A DNA stretch of 64,000 nucleotides, taken from positions 558,001 through 622,000 of the forward strand of contig JAHRHY010000019.1 in assembly GCA_019671135.1 (NCBI GenBank). The letters run 5' to 3'. This DNA comes from Linnemannia hyalina. Lineage: Eukaryota; Mortierellomycota; Mortierellomycetes; Mortierellales; Mortierellaceae. The notes beneath the pieces were generated by a model. That model was given only the letters and a program-made list of their open reading frames with translations. It was not told the origin of the DNA and ran no database searches. Made by a program: the position numbers and the translations under genes. Of the stretch, positions 1 through 10,446 are shown one piece after another (the stretch's first letter is position 1; each line of letters begins with the position of its first letter).

Positions 1-504
1 GGCGAAAGACGAGTTGAGTCTTCCGGCGAGTGAAACCCAGAGAAAGAAAGAATATGAGGGGGGCGAATTCATGGGAGATGACAATGGAGAGAGAGAGAGC
101 AATGGTTTCGAGCACAAAGAAACAAAGAATGATATTTATTCGGGTCGCAATGTGCACCATTTCCGTCTCTCTTTCTTCTTTCTTTTCTTTCTCTTTCTGT
201 TTCTTTTTCTCCGCTTTCACCTCTTTTTATCCATCCTCCTCTTTGTCAACCCACACTCTACCACACCGCCTGTTTCTCTCCCTTCCCATTCACTCTTGGC
301 AAACAAGCTTCCTATTTATCGATTCGTCTGTCCATTGGCCCATACCTTGCAGCGCTACATTCCTTTCCCCGTTCTCTCTTGTGTTCCTGCACAAACAAAT
401 TTTTCTATCTGTCCCACACAAACACAACATTGCCTTTTCCATATCGATAACAACCCCCTTTCCCCCTTTAGAAAGACAGCTCGGTCAGTCAGTGTGTGCC
501 TGCC
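1..504 (+). promoter_or_regulatory. CT-rich promoter/5' leader of the coiled-coil gene
   Basis: This stretch lies upstream of the ATG at 505. From about 160 on it is strongly pyrimidine-rich (runs of tttctttctc type), which is how the leaders of most genes in this window look. Long Ser/Phe/Leu-rich open frames through it come from that composition and are not taken as genes. No clear TATA box was found. Confidence 0.45.
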
Positions 505-2829
505 ATGTCGAACTCACCTCATCTCCACAGGGTTGCTCCTGTTGACTTCATCCCTTTCTCCTCTTTTACTTCTTCTTCTTCTTCTTCTTCCTCTCCTTCC
601 TTCGCTTCCCCATCTCCCTCCTCTTCCTCATCCTCGCCACCAGCCGAATATACCTTCAACCGCACAAATAAGCACTACTCCATCAACACCACCGCTCTCA
701 TCCTAAGAACAAGAAACGCCATCACCACAATACCAACAGCACCACCACCAAGAACGATAACCCCAACCAGCGCCGCCAGGCCGACCCCTATTTTTACTTC
801 AAGGAACTTGCCGCTCCTCGCCAACAGCAAACGTGGAGGCGCCAGCTGCCCTCAGGGCTCCCTTCCCATGACCTCCTCCTCCTCGACGGACCTCTACAAT
901 GCGAACAGGGCAACGGACGACAACAACGATTACGACCATAGGGGTACCTCCTTGCCCTCGCCTCCGCTTTCGTCCATGACCCCGACAACCCCATATTCAT
1001 CCCATTCACACCTTCGGACCAACTTTTCTCCAAAGACCTTGTCACTCTCCTCAACTTCGCCTTCATCGCCCCCGTCGTCCCACTATTCGCTTCAGGAACG
1101 CTGCGATGCTCTCCAAACAGAACTGTCGTCGGTTCGGATACAGCTTCAACAACAGGAACAAACCTCGACCGTGCGCGAAAAGCGTCTCTCTCAATACCAA
1201 CAACATTCGAGCAACACCCAAGTCTCCCTCCAGACCCTGAAACACCAACACGAACTGGTCTTGGCCCAACTATCCAAGATCCAGACCGATACGAGCCACC
1301 TCAGGTACGAGCTTGAAACAACCTCGACCGAGAACCGACAATTGAAGACCCAGGTCCAGGAACAAACACGGGAACTCAGGGAGGTCACCCTCGACCGAGA
1401 CTCGCTCTCGCTCGAAATGGTCGAATGTCATTCCGACAATGCCAAGTTCCTGAAGCGGTTACGGGGGTCGACGGATATGCTCGGCAGCCTGCAGGACGAA
1501 AACCGATCGTTGATTGAGCAGCTGAGGGAACTTCGGGCTCGGGTCACGGAATTGACCGAGGACAGGTCGAAGCTATCGGATACGCTTGAGCGAGAGCGGC
1601 AGAGAACGAGTCAGGCGACGCTTGGACTGGATGCTGTTGTGACAAGGTACAAGGATGAAGTCGAGCGGCTACAGGATCTTGTCTTGGCGATGGGACACAA
1701 GCATGTGCAGACTCAGACCCAGCTTTCCTTTTTGCAAAAGATTCAGCAACAGCAGCAACAGCAGCAGCAACAGCAGGCGATTCAGCAGGCGGAGGCGTCA
1801 TCGTTGTCGTCACAGAGCAAAAGTTTGTCTGGCGATCACAGCAGCAAGGCTCTTGTACACCACCAAAAGCACCCATCGGAGTCCTTCTCGTCATCATCGG
1901 CCCTGCACAGCCTAATCCAGTCACATTCATCAACACAGCCGCCTCAGCAGACGTTACATGGAGGTCTTGTCCTTGGAGACGGAGCATTGGCCTCGATCCT
2001 CTCCTCTGTCGCCGCCAGTTCCAACTCTCGTCGGTTCAAGCCTACCCGGCGGTTTACAATCAACGGGGCAGCACAACAACAACAGCAGCAAAAACAGGAT
2101 GCACCTCTGACACTGGAGCAGCGGAAAACTAAGTTTTTGATGGATCAGATCACTGTTCTCCAACGGGGATACGACAACCTGCGACAGGAAAAGATTACGC
2201 TCGAGCTCCAACTGGATCAAGTCCAACGACAGTACGAATACCAACAGCAGCAACGCCAACGTCGACGATCGTCTCTGCGCAGGACGTTGGGCTCTGAACA
2301 GAGACAATTGATGTCTGTAGCAGCAGCACCGCCGCCACCACCAGTACCGTCCATTCCACAACAGCACTCGCAGCAACAACATCAACAGCACCAACAACAG
2401 CACCATAAGAAGCATCATCAACATCACCACCACAAGCAGCCATCGCTTTCATCGACGATCAAGCTACCTGACGGCCCACCGCCCCAGATCAAGACTGAAG
2501 AGGAGGAAATACCCCCAGTGATTACGGCCAACATGACCAAGGAGGAGCGAGCCGAGGCAGAACGGATCCAGCAACAGATCCAGGAAGCTCTTGCGGCATT
2601 AGAGAGCAAGCGCAGGCACCATCATGAAGTGCCACTCACCCGACTTTCGGAACTCAAACATCTCGAGACCCTCAAGTTCCCGCAAGAAGAGGAGAAGAAG
2701 CCAGTCTCGTTTCTCAAGCCTCCGCAGCACCAGCACCAGCAGCGGCAGTATGATGTTCAGTTGGGTGATCTTGTTGATTGGGGCGTTCAGCAGTGCAGTT
2801 GTTGTATCGGCAACTTGATCGAGATTTGA
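505..2829 (+). CDS. Poly-Q coiled-coil protein, unknown function
   Basis: One uninterrupted 774-residue frame. The first in-frame ATG is at 505; the frame also opens at a GTG three codons earlier, which is not a fungal start. The N-terminus (about residues 1-190) is Ser/Thr/Pro-rich and probably disordered. Residues about 195-400 form a long heptad-type coiled coil rich in Leu, Glu, Gln and Arg. A poly-Gln tract follows at about 414-425, then a Ser/His/Gln linker, a second short coil near 545-590 and a His/Gln-rich stretch near 635-660. The C-terminal 40 residues contain a short Cys-rich tail (sequence CSCC). The layout suggests a scaffold or cytoskeleton-associated protein, but no family is recognised. 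The next gene on this strand begins about 1.9 kb downstream. Confidence 0.7.
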   Translation: MSNSPHLHRVAPVDFIPFSSFTSSSSSSSSPSFASPSPSSSSSSPPAEYTFNRTNKHYSINTTALILRTRNAITTIPTAPPPRTITPTSAARPTPIFTSRNLPLLANSKRGGASCPQGSLPMTSSSSTDLYNANRATDDNNDYDHRGTSLPSPPLSSMTPTTPYSSHSHLRTNFSPKTLSLSSTSPSSPPSSHYSLQERCDALQTELSSVRIQLQQQEQTSTVREKRLSQYQQHSSNTQVSLQTLKHQHELVLAQLSKIQTDTSHLRYELETTSTENRQLKTQVQEQTRELREVTLDRDSLSLEMVECHSDNAKFLKRLRGSTDMLGSLQDENRSLIEQLRELRARVTELTEDRSKLSDTLERERQRTSQATLGLDAVVTRYKDEVERLQDLVLAMGHKHVQTQTQLSFLQKIQQQQQQQQQQQAIQQAEASSLSSQSKSLSGDHSSKALVHHQKHPSESFSSSSALHSLIQSHSSTQPPQQTLHGGLVLGDGALASILSSVAASSNSRRFKPTRRFTINGAAQQQQQQKQDAPLTLEQRKTKFLMDQITVLQRGYDNLRQEKITLELQLDQVQRQYEYQQQQRQRRRSSLRRTLGSEQRQLMSVAAAPPPPPVPSIPQQHSQQQHQQHQQQHHKKHHQHHHHKQPSLSSTIKLPDGPPPQIKTEEEEIPPVITANMTKEERAEAERIQQQIQEALAALESKRRHHHEVPLTRLSELKHLETLKFPQEEEKKPVSFLKPPQHQHQQRQYDVQLGDLVDWGVQQCSCCIGNLIEI

Positions 2830-3045
2830 GTCGACAAATAAACATACGCTGGGCAGAAAGGTAGTGACTGTTCATTCTTGGACCTAGGAACGAAATAAGA
2901 AAACTCAGCTGCAGGGATATTTCTTTTGTTTTGTTTTGTTTCTCTTTTTCTTCCCTCTCTGCCCTGCATGATGTAACGGTGTCGGTGTTTGTTGTTTCTT
3001 TCTTTTTTGTTTCCGCTCCCATCCTCCTTTGGACGTGTGTGTCTC

Positions 3046-3552
3046 ATTGATCGCCAAGAAAAGTGAGAAAAGTCGTACGGATCGGCGTTTTTTTGTCGTT
3101 GTCGTTGTTTTGATGAGAAGAAAAAAGGATGGGTCTTTTGTATGGTCTTATGGGTGGTAGAGGAAAACGCCACGATAACTGTGGTTCGCGCAATGGTCAA
3201 GGGAACATTTACCTCCAGAAAGTCACAGGTCCGAGATGAAGATGATGAAAGTTAGCCTTCTGGCGGTAAGAATTCACGCGATGGATAGGCAAACAGGACG
3301 CGCTTTGATTGAGACAAGCTGGACTGCGTTTGATCCCTTGAACGCGAACATTTGAAACGAACACGCTTTTATCAACAACCAATGATATGACGGCAAAGCA
3401 TTGTACCAACGTCCACAACCATGACCAACCCACTACTTGCAACGTGTTCGAAACAAGGAGGAAAAGAGAGAAGAGACGGACGAAGAGACGAGTAGACGAG
3501 CACCAACGAGAGCTGGGGAACAAATACTAGAGAGCATGTCTTTTAATAAAGA
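3046..3552. repeat. Long direct repeat, copy A (upstream of the STAND gene)
   Basis: About 500 bp that reappears in the same orientation at 10447-11221, on the other side of the NACHT-WD40 gene. Shared blocks include the ttgtcgttgtcgttg tract, the stretch around 3199-3300 (acctccagaaagtcac ... ttagccttctggcggtaag), and the end around 3470-3552 (gagacgagtagacgag ... atactagaga ... taataaag). The copies differ by scattered substitutions and small indels. Copy A lacks an internal segment of about 260 bp found in copy B. It codes for nothing convincing in any frame. Confidence 0.8.
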
Positions 3553-4766
3553 AAAGTAACAACGAACGAGGGAACTGGCTAAGGTTATGTTGTGCGATGA
3601 TGGATCCATGTAACTTTGAAAGGACAACGAAGCAAACGGGCCATCGTGCACAGCCTTTTCCAATTTAGTTGCAGTGTTTGCTCTGGTAAAGGTTGCGGTG
3701 AGGTAAGGTAGAACCATGGGCGCGAACACGCACAAACACCTATCGGGACACCCATCCCTTTCTTCTCTCTTTCTTTTCCCCCTCTCACACCTCTCTCGCC
3801 GCCCTTTCTTCTTTTGCCTCCCCCTCATCACCTTCATTGCCAACAGTCTCATTCGACATCTTCACTCCACCATCTCTTTCGCCGATCGCCGATTGTTCAT
3901 TGCATTCACTGTATTCGGAATCAGCTTACCCTTAACATACATACGCCCGACCGAGGAAGTGGTCCTTGCCTCCTTCACAACCATAACCACAAAAACAAAA
4001 AATACACACCAAACACTTCTTGACTCTTGCAGCTCTGTTTCTTCGGCACTTTCCAATACACCTACCTGCTCACTCACCCACCCACCTCGCACCCTTCGGT
4101 CTACCGTAAACAGGGACGCGACTTGAAAAAAAAACCAAAGAATCAACCACTTTCTGCAATAGTGAGTTGGAATGTCTGCTGGGCTCAAAGACGAGGAGTA
4201 ATTATCGATATCAAGTTGTCGTTGGTTGCTGACATAACCACTTCTCTCCCTCCTTATTTTTCTCTTTTCCCTCTTCTCTCTCTCCCTGTCTTCCTTCTCG
4301 TTATCTTCCACACAGAATCACAGAAACAAAGAACACAGACATATACACATCTTCCTCCAGATAACGCCCGTCTCCCTCAGCGCACCCATTTGACCTTCTC
4401 AGAAGAAAACCAAAAGCAAGAACGCCATTTCTTCTGCCAGTAAGTGGTTGTATGTTGTTTTTTTTTATGGAAACAAATGCGATTCTTTGGGCAGGAGAAG
4501 GGTCGAACATGCATTAACATTATAGGATGCTCTTTCGGCCTTTTTTACCCTTTTTTAGCGCTGATCTCCTTCACTCACCAACATCCATACCCCTACGCAA
4601 TCGACACCCTCTCCGCTTTTGAACCAAACACACAAGCAAGCAAGGCAAGAAGAACAAACAGAGGCAATGTTGTATTTCACTCAGCCCAGCATGCTTCACA
4701 ACCATAATTGCTGACATGTATGCTTGTCGGGCTCATCGACTTTGCTAGACCTTATTCCCAGACACC
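3553..4766 (+). promoter_or_regulatory. Intergenic leader of the STAND gene
   Basis: No gene is supported here. From about 3740 to 4440 the strand is CT-rich and resembles the promoter/leader of other genes in the window. A possible donor-like caggtaag-type site is absent, but ccagtaagtgg at 4438-4448 could start a 5'-UTR intron. The open frames in this part (for example from 3716) are low-complexity Ser/Leu/Phe/Pro and were not accepted. Confidence 0.35.
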
Positions 4767-7700
4767 ATGACCATTCGTCCCCTCAAAAAAGTTGACCATG
4801 ATGCAGCTGCTGGCGATAACCCCATCTCCACTGCGGCTCTTGGAAAGGGCGACAAAATTCTCTGGTCCCTGGACATCTCTAAGTCCAAGTCCAGGCCTTT
4901 GCCGGCCCTTCCTGGAGTCTCACTTAGTGTGTTCATGGAGAACATTCCCGAGTCAGTCGCCACGACCAAGTTGCCTCGACCCCAGCAGCGCATCGAGCGG
5001 ACAGACCAATTGGCCTATTGCAACTCCTTACTGATCCAGGGGTCACCTGCCTTGTCGTCTGGGCAGGAACCTACTCTTGACAAAGATGAGCTGGCCTGGC
5101 TGATGGAGATCAAGAATGACCCTATGGAGCGAGATCGTTTGCAATGGCTTGCAACTCGTATGGTAGAGGCGTTCATCCAGGATACTGTCAAGGATACTAA
5201 CAAGATCGCAGAGATTGTCGCTCTAGGACCTATCCTGCAGAAAGAGCCCTACCGCAAGCTGTTGTTTTCCTTCATCACGGAGTTTGAAGGGTCTCCACTC
5301 TTGGATGTAAACCTGCTCCAAGGGCTTGTTCAGTTGGTCCAATCCTCCTCTCCAGGTCACCTTGACTCCGATGACTTGGTCAAAATCCTCAGCATTCTCA
5401 GGATCCGACTGCAAGGCACGCATCAACAGTCAACTGAGCACCCCTACTACCTCACCTTGGCAATCTCCGGAGTCCTTGATGCCATGGCTGACCACAAGAT
5501 CCAGGATGTGGACAGAGTTCTCGAACACGAGCCTCTGTCTGGGGCCTTGTCAGGGTTGAAGGGCAGCGCCGATCCTTACCTAATGTACCAGGCCTGTTAT
5601 GCCTTCCAGGCCTTGCAGTATGTGCCCAACAACGAGACTGTTTTGCAGGCAGTCTCGCGGCATTCGCGGGGTGTGGTGGAAGGTGTGGTCAAGATTACGG
5701 CACTGGGCAAGCTGGACCTGGAGTCGGTGCTCGAGGGACTGGGAAATCTTCAGGAGGCACTGGGCGGCATGATGGATATTGCAGGCACTGTGCACGAAGG
5801 AGTGAGTTCCCTGATGGAGAGCGGTCAAGGCGTCATGGAGAGTTTGAAGGAGAGATATGGAGCCGGCCAGAAGAGACCCTGGTATGCGGCCATCCGTGCC
5901 GCCTATGCTCTTGCTGAAGTCGGTCAGTTGAAAGATCTCAACCGCATGATCTGCGAAGTTCCTTGTCGTCGCGACCCCTTGTTCCAGTGGGGTATCTGCC
6001 AGTTGTTGGGTGAGATGGCGGTCGACACCGTTTGGTCCCTTACCTCGCGTCAGCAAGCTACTGAACTACTTGGTCGCCTCTACAAGAATGACCCAGAGTG
6101 GGGTAGAGATGAAAGTGTCAAGGCGTGGATACTGACCATCATTGAAAAGCTGGGGTCCATTGACGACCAGAAGATTGCCGCCAGTGCTCTAGCTCTGAAG
6201 CAGGAGCTCGCCTCAGGCGACACTCCTACAACCCACCACCCTTACCCATTGCGGTGTCGCCTGCCGACCTCGGCCGCGTCTCCGATCCTTACCAAGATCC
6301 AGGACATCCCTTACCTCGAGTACGAGCTGTACAAGCTCCGATTGCAACGGCTTCAAGAGTACGATGAACGAGCGATTTATGTCCTCCCACAAGCAAAGCC
6401 ATCGCTCCTGGCCAAAGACGATGAGCTCTTTCCTCTGCTGGAGAAAGTTCTTGAGTTTCTTGCCAGTGACCGTCAAGTCATGTTAGTCTTGGGAGACTCC
6501 GGTTCCGGCAAGTCATCATTTAATCAATACCTGGAGCACTTGCTTTGGAAGGAGTATAAGCGTGGTGGGCCAATCCCTCTTTTCATCAACTTGCCTGCCA
6601 TCGACGATCCCCAGCACGACATGGTCAATAAGCAGCTGCAGTCTCACAACTTCGACGAAGATCAGATCCTGGAACTCAAGCTACATCGCCAACTCGTGCT
6701 CATCTGTGACGGATACGACGAAAGTCAGCAACTAGTCAACCTCCACAGGGCCAACTGTCTCAACCAACCTGGCCAGTGGAACACCAAGATGATCATCAGC
6801 TGCAGATCCCAGTACCTCGGACCTTCCTACCTGGATCGCTTCAAGCCTCTGTCTGTCGATCGATACAACTCGGCTCCTCAGAATGTCTTCCAGGAGGCCG
6901 TCATCGCTCCTTTCTCCATGGAGCAGATCCGCAACTATGTCGAGCAGTATGTTCCTCTCGAGCCAAGAACCTGGAGTACCCAAGACTACATGGACAAGTT
7001 GACTACGATCCCTAACCTCATGGATCTGGTCAGAAATCCGTTCCTCCTCTTACTCGCGCTCGAGGCACTTCCAGATGTCACAAAGGGCAACAAGGATCTG
7101 TCCACAATCAAGATTGTTCGCATTCAGCTCTACGACATCTTTGTCGACCACTGGCTCAATGTCAACAAGAAACGGCTCCGAAGCAATACCTTGTCCAGGC
7201 AGGATTCCGACATGTTGGAGATGCTTGAGGAGGCGGGCTTTGTGGCGATGGGCGTGGACTACTCTACGAGGCTGGCATCGGCGATGTTTGAGAGGCAGAA
7301 CGGAAAGGCCGTCGTCAAATATCTCCATCTCAAGGACAAGACGACGTGGAAGGTCGAGTACTTTGGTCCGGATCCGGAAGTGCGACTGTTGAGAGAGGCC
7401 TCACCGCTGACTCGCTCCGGTACTTTCTTCCAGTTTCTTCACCGATCTATGCTGGAGTATTTCTTTTCTTGCACCGTTGTCGGTTCCAGTACCTCTGCGC
7501 CTGTTGAAGAATGCGCTCCGCAATCGACACCCGGCTCTTCCGACGTCCAACCACTCGACCCCAAGTGCCCCTTGTTCACGCGCAATCTTCTCGACGAGCC
7601 CCCCGTTATACAGTTCCTCAGCGAGCGAGTACAGAAGAACCCTGTCTTCAAGGGTCAGCTCCTTGAGGTCGTCGAGAGGTCCAAGGCCGATGCCTCCTTC

Positions 7701-10145
7701 GCCACCGCCGCTGCCAATGCTATCACCATCCTGGTCAGAGCCGGTGTGGCCTTCCATCGGTACGATTTCCGAGGCATTCGTATTCCAGACGCGGATCTTT
7801 CCGGCGGGCAGTTTGATTCGGCACTGTTTCAAGGAGCCGACCTCACGCGTGTCAATTTCGGGGTGAGCTGGCTACGCAATGCTGACTTCAGCAACGCGCA
7901 GATGGAGGGCATTCGGTTCGGGGAACAGCCTTACCTAGAGGAAACCTTCTGTTCCTGGACTTGTTGTTATTCGCCTCTAGAGAATATGCTTGCAGTCGGC
8001 CTAGAAGGTGGTGGTCTCGTTCTATACGACACATCGACCGGGAAGAAGATCCGCTCGCTTTTGGGACATGCTGACGATCTGGCATGTTTAGGGTTTTCAC
8101 TCGATGGCCAGCGATTGGTATCTGGAAGTATGGATTTCACAGTACAAGTGTGGGACTGCAGCAGCGGTGATCTTCTTGCGACCATGAGCGGCCATGAAGG
8201 AAATGTGTCATCGGTGGCGTTTTCTCCTTGTGGCAAATATGTTGCATCGGGCGGCGAAGATGGGGTGGTGCGATTGTGGGACTCGGTGACTAGAGGGCCG
8301 CTGTTTGTGTTGGGGGATCATACAGGTACTGTCTATGACGTCAAGTTTACTCCAGATGGACACCTACTTGCTTCGTGCGGTCAAGACGGGACGGTTCGAT
8401 TCTGGGACTCGGAAACAGGAGCGCCAGGAGATGTTTGGGAGGCGGATCATGAACCTGTCCTTTGTCTCGACATTTCACCTGATGGTCAACAAGTCGTAAT
8501 TGGGTGTATGGATGGCAATCTGAGGCTTTGGAATATTGTGTCTAAGTCGCCAGGTCCTGTCTTACGCGGCCACACAGACATGGCCATGTGTGTCTCGTTT
8601 TCTGCCGATGGCAAACGGATCGCTTCTGGCAGCGCTGACTCCACAATCAGACTCTGGGATACATCTGCATGCACCCTCATCTCCACGTACAGCACGACAA
8701 GGTCGGTCTTCAATGTGTCATTCTCGCCGGATGGTCGAACTCTCGCTTTGGCTGATGGCACTAAAAGTATCCGCATATGGGACGGGAGCTCCAATGGATC
8801 CAGCGTCGGTCAGCCTGGACATTCATCCAGTGTTATGTCGGTCGCTTACCTACCCACTGGAGAGTCTATTATTTCTAGCGGCCTGGACAAAACCGTGCGG
8901 CAGTGGGACACTCTCACAGGTGCTCTAGAATCCACCCATGCTCTTGGATTACCTTTGAGTGAGTCGATCTTCTTACACGAGCTTTCACCGGACCTCCAGC
9001 AAACGGCCTACTGCTCTGATGAGACGATTCAGTTGCAGGACTTTCGAACCGGAGTCGTTGATCTTGTTTTGGAAGGTCATACCAAGGAGGTAAAGAGGTT
9101 CACCTACTCGCCATGTGGTCGGTGGATCGCGTCTGGGGGTAAGGAAAGGAGCGTACGCATATGGGACCTGCATAATGGTGGACAAGGTCATGTTTTGTCT
9201 GAGGTGGACGCCGAGTCGGATGACGCTGAGTCCGATGCCGAGTCCGATGCCGAATCCGATGCCGAGTCCGATGCCGCGCTAGATGCCGAGCTTGATGCCG
9301 AGTCTTATCAGGATGGGCCTGATGCCGAGCCTGATGAGGGTGAGCCTGACGCCGAGTTTGATGAGGATGAGTCTGATACCGAGTCTGAAGATGCTGTACC
9401 AGATGCCGAGCCTGAGCGCCAAGTGCGCTTTCAAATTGCCTTAACATTTACGTCGACAGGACTTCGGCTGGCGATCGGCATTAACGATGGCACGGTCAAC
9501 ATATACGACACCCAGTCAAAGGAGCTCTTGACGACAACAACTCTCGAGGATCAAGGAGTCAGTGCATTGGCCTACTCACCAAACGATCAAGAGCTCGCCA
9601 TCGGTGGCTCTGAAGGAGCTGTAGTCTTGTGGGACATCCAGTCGGACGAGCGTGGCCATACTCTGAATTTCGGAACTGCCGCTGCCCGTTGTATCACCTA
9701 TTCCCCCTGGAAGGATTGGTTGGCTTTTGGAGATGAAGATATGAGTGTTCATCTTTGCCGGCGCCGCCAGCCTCAGTCGGAGTCAAGTGATATGGAGGCC
9801 CCGTGGTGTGTTGTATATGTTGTTGAGGGATTTTTGCACTGGGTTAAGGATATTGCCTGGAACCCTGTTGTTCGGAATGAGTTTGTCACTGGTTCCCTCG
9901 ATCGGTCTGTTCGTGTTTGGCAAATCTTGGAGGGTGACGGCTCAGTTTGTGTTGAGTTGGTCTGGGGTTCTAGCATTGGCATGCTCGACGCGGCCGGTAT
10001 GAGGCTTGATGATGTCGTTGGTCTGGATATTGGCAGTCGGAGACTGCTGAAGCAACGCGGTGCCGTCGGCGATTTCTTGGCTTTTGAGGGGGATGAAGCG
10101 GATGTAGGATCCGATGGCGTCTTGGACATCGCAGGTGAAAATTAG
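4767..10145 (+). CDS. STAND/NLR-like protein: ARM-like, NACHT, pentapeptide, WD40
   Basis: Intronless 1792-residue frame starting at the ATG at 4767 (context caccatgac). Residues about 90-490 are alpha-helical ARM/HEAT-like repeats. The NACHT NTPase follows: Walker A GDSGSGKS at 576-583 and Walker B LVLICDGYDE at 643-652. A winged-helix-like part extends to about 900. Residues about 999-1051 carry pentapeptide-type repeats (ADLSGGQFD, ALFQGADLT, NADFSNAQ). From about 1080 to 1725 there are a dozen or more WD40 blades (GH ... D ... VWD, repeated). In the family, the propeller senses a ligand, ATP-dependent oligomerisation follows, and the N-terminal region signals; a role in non-self recognition or stress sensing is inferred. 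An acidic repeat tract interrupts the propeller at residues about 1481-1551. The gene sits between two long direct repeats. Confidence 0.9.
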   Translation: MTIRPLKKVDHDAAAGDNPISTAALGKGDKILWSLDISKSKSRPLPALPGVSLSVFMENIPESVATTKLPRPQQRIERTDQLAYCNSLLIQGSPALSSGQEPTLDKDELAWLMEIKNDPMERDRLQWLATRMVEAFIQDTVKDTNKIAEIVALGPILQKEPYRKLLFSFITEFEGSPLLDVNLLQGLVQLVQSSSPGHLDSDDLVKILSILRIRLQGTHQQSTEHPYYLTLAISGVLDAMADHKIQDVDRVLEHEPLSGALSGLKGSADPYLMYQACYAFQALQYVPNNETVLQAVSRHSRGVVEGVVKITALGKLDLESVLEGLGNLQEALGGMMDIAGTVHEGVSSLMESGQGVMESLKERYGAGQKRPWYAAIRAAYALAEVGQLKDLNRMICEVPCRRDPLFQWGICQLLGEMAVDTVWSLTSRQQATELLGRLYKNDPEWGRDESVKAWILTIIEKLGSIDDQKIAASALALKQELASGDTPTTHHPYPLRCRLPTSAASPILTKIQDIPYLEYELYKLRLQRLQEYDERAIYVLPQAKPSLLAKDDELFPLLEKVLEFLASDRQVMLVLGDSGSGKSSFNQYLEHLLWKEYKRGGPIPLFINLPAIDDPQHDMVNKQLQSHNFDEDQILELKLHRQLVLICDGYDESQQLVNLHRANCLNQPGQWNTKMIISCRSQYLGPSYLDRFKPLSVDRYNSAPQNVFQEAVIAPFSMEQIRNYVEQYVPLEPRTWSTQDYMDKLTTIPNLMDLVRNPFLLLLALEALPDVTKGNKDLSTIKIVRIQLYDIFVDHWLNVNKKRLRSNTLSRQDSDMLEMLEEAGFVAMGVDYSTRLASAMFERQNGKAVVKYLHLKDKTTWKVEYFGPDPEVRLLREASPLTRSGTFFQFLHRSMLEYFFSCTVVGSSTSAPVEECAPQSTPGSSDVQPLDPKCPLFTRNLLDEPPVIQFLSERVQKNPVFKGQLLEVVERSKADASFATAAANAITILVRAGVAFHRYDFRGIRIPDADLSGGQFDSALFQGADLTRVNFGVSWLRNADFSNAQMEGIRFGEQPYLEETFCSWTCCYSPLENMLAVGLEGGGLVLYDTSTGKKIRSLLGHADDLACLGFSLDGQRLVSGSMDFTVQVWDCSSGDLLATMSGHEGNVSSVAFSPCGKYVASGGEDGVVRLWDSVTRGPLFVLGDHTGTVYDVKFTPDGHLLASCGQDGTVRFWDSETGAPGDVWEADHEPVLCLDISPDGQQVVIGCMDGNLRLWNIVSKSPGPVLRGHTDMAMCVSFSADGKRIASGSADSTIRLWDTSACTLISTYSTTRSVFNVSFSPDGRTLALADGTKSIRIWDGSSNGSSVGQPGHSSSVMSVAYLPTGESIISSGLDKTVRQWDTLTGALESTHALGLPLSESIFLHELSPDLQQTAYCSDETIQLQDFRTGVVDLVLEGHTKEVKRFTYSPCGRWIASGGKERSVRIWDLHNGGQGHVLSEVDAESDDAESDAESDAESDAESDAALDAELDAESYQDGPDAEPDEGEPDAEFDEDESDTESEDAVPDAEPERQVRFQIALTFTSTGLRLAIGINDGTVNIYDTQSKELLTTTTLEDQGVSALAYSPNDQELAIGGSEGAVVLWDIQSDERGHTLNFGTAAARCITYSPWKDWLAFGDEDMSVHLCRRRQPQSESSDMEAPWCVVYVVEGFLHWVKDIAWNPVVRNEFVTGSLDRSVRVWQILEGDGSVCVELVWGSSIGMLDAAGMRLDDVVGLDIGSRRLLKQRGAVGDFLAFEGDEADVGSDGVLDIAGEN
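9208..9420 (+). repeat. In-frame acidic minisatellite inside the WD40 gene
   Basis: A degenerate 12-bp tandem repeat (gatgccgagtcc type) encoding D-A-E-S units that decay to D-A-E-P, D-E-D-E and similar. It adds about 70 very acidic residues between two WD40 blades and keeps the reading frame. The best-conserved units are near 9220-9270, consistent with recent expansion there. Confidence 0.9.
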
Positions 10146-10446
10146 ATTGAAGGAATGGCCCGGTGATAGTTTATAGCGCAAGAAGAAGGATTAGTTGGAG
10201 GATGTTGGAGGTGTTTCTTGTAATACATATTTCATCCTCTCGCAGAGTTGAAAATAAAAAACCATTCCATAATCATGGCAGTTTAGGATATTAACAGAGA
10301 GATGTCACCACGTCCGGACAATGCATGAAATGGAGAGACATCAAAATCATATCTGATGGTAGCCTTGGATTCTTTGAATATCAAGTATACTAATTGAGTA
10401 GGGGTTGCTCTCTTTGATGTGACTTTTCATACTTTGATCTCATGCC

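Noticed and set aside
14..706. 230-codon Ser/Phe/Leu-rich frame over the first promoter
   Set aside because: It follows from CT-rich composition, overlaps the better frame starting at 505 and has no domain.
1954..2433. Antisense 159-codon Leu/Val-rich frame
   Set aside because: It is the reverse of poly-Gln/His codons (caacag read as ctgttg) of the gene at 505.
9100..9447. Antisense His/Arg/Gln repeat protein
   Set aside because: It is the reverse reading of the acidic DAES minisatellite within the STAND gene.
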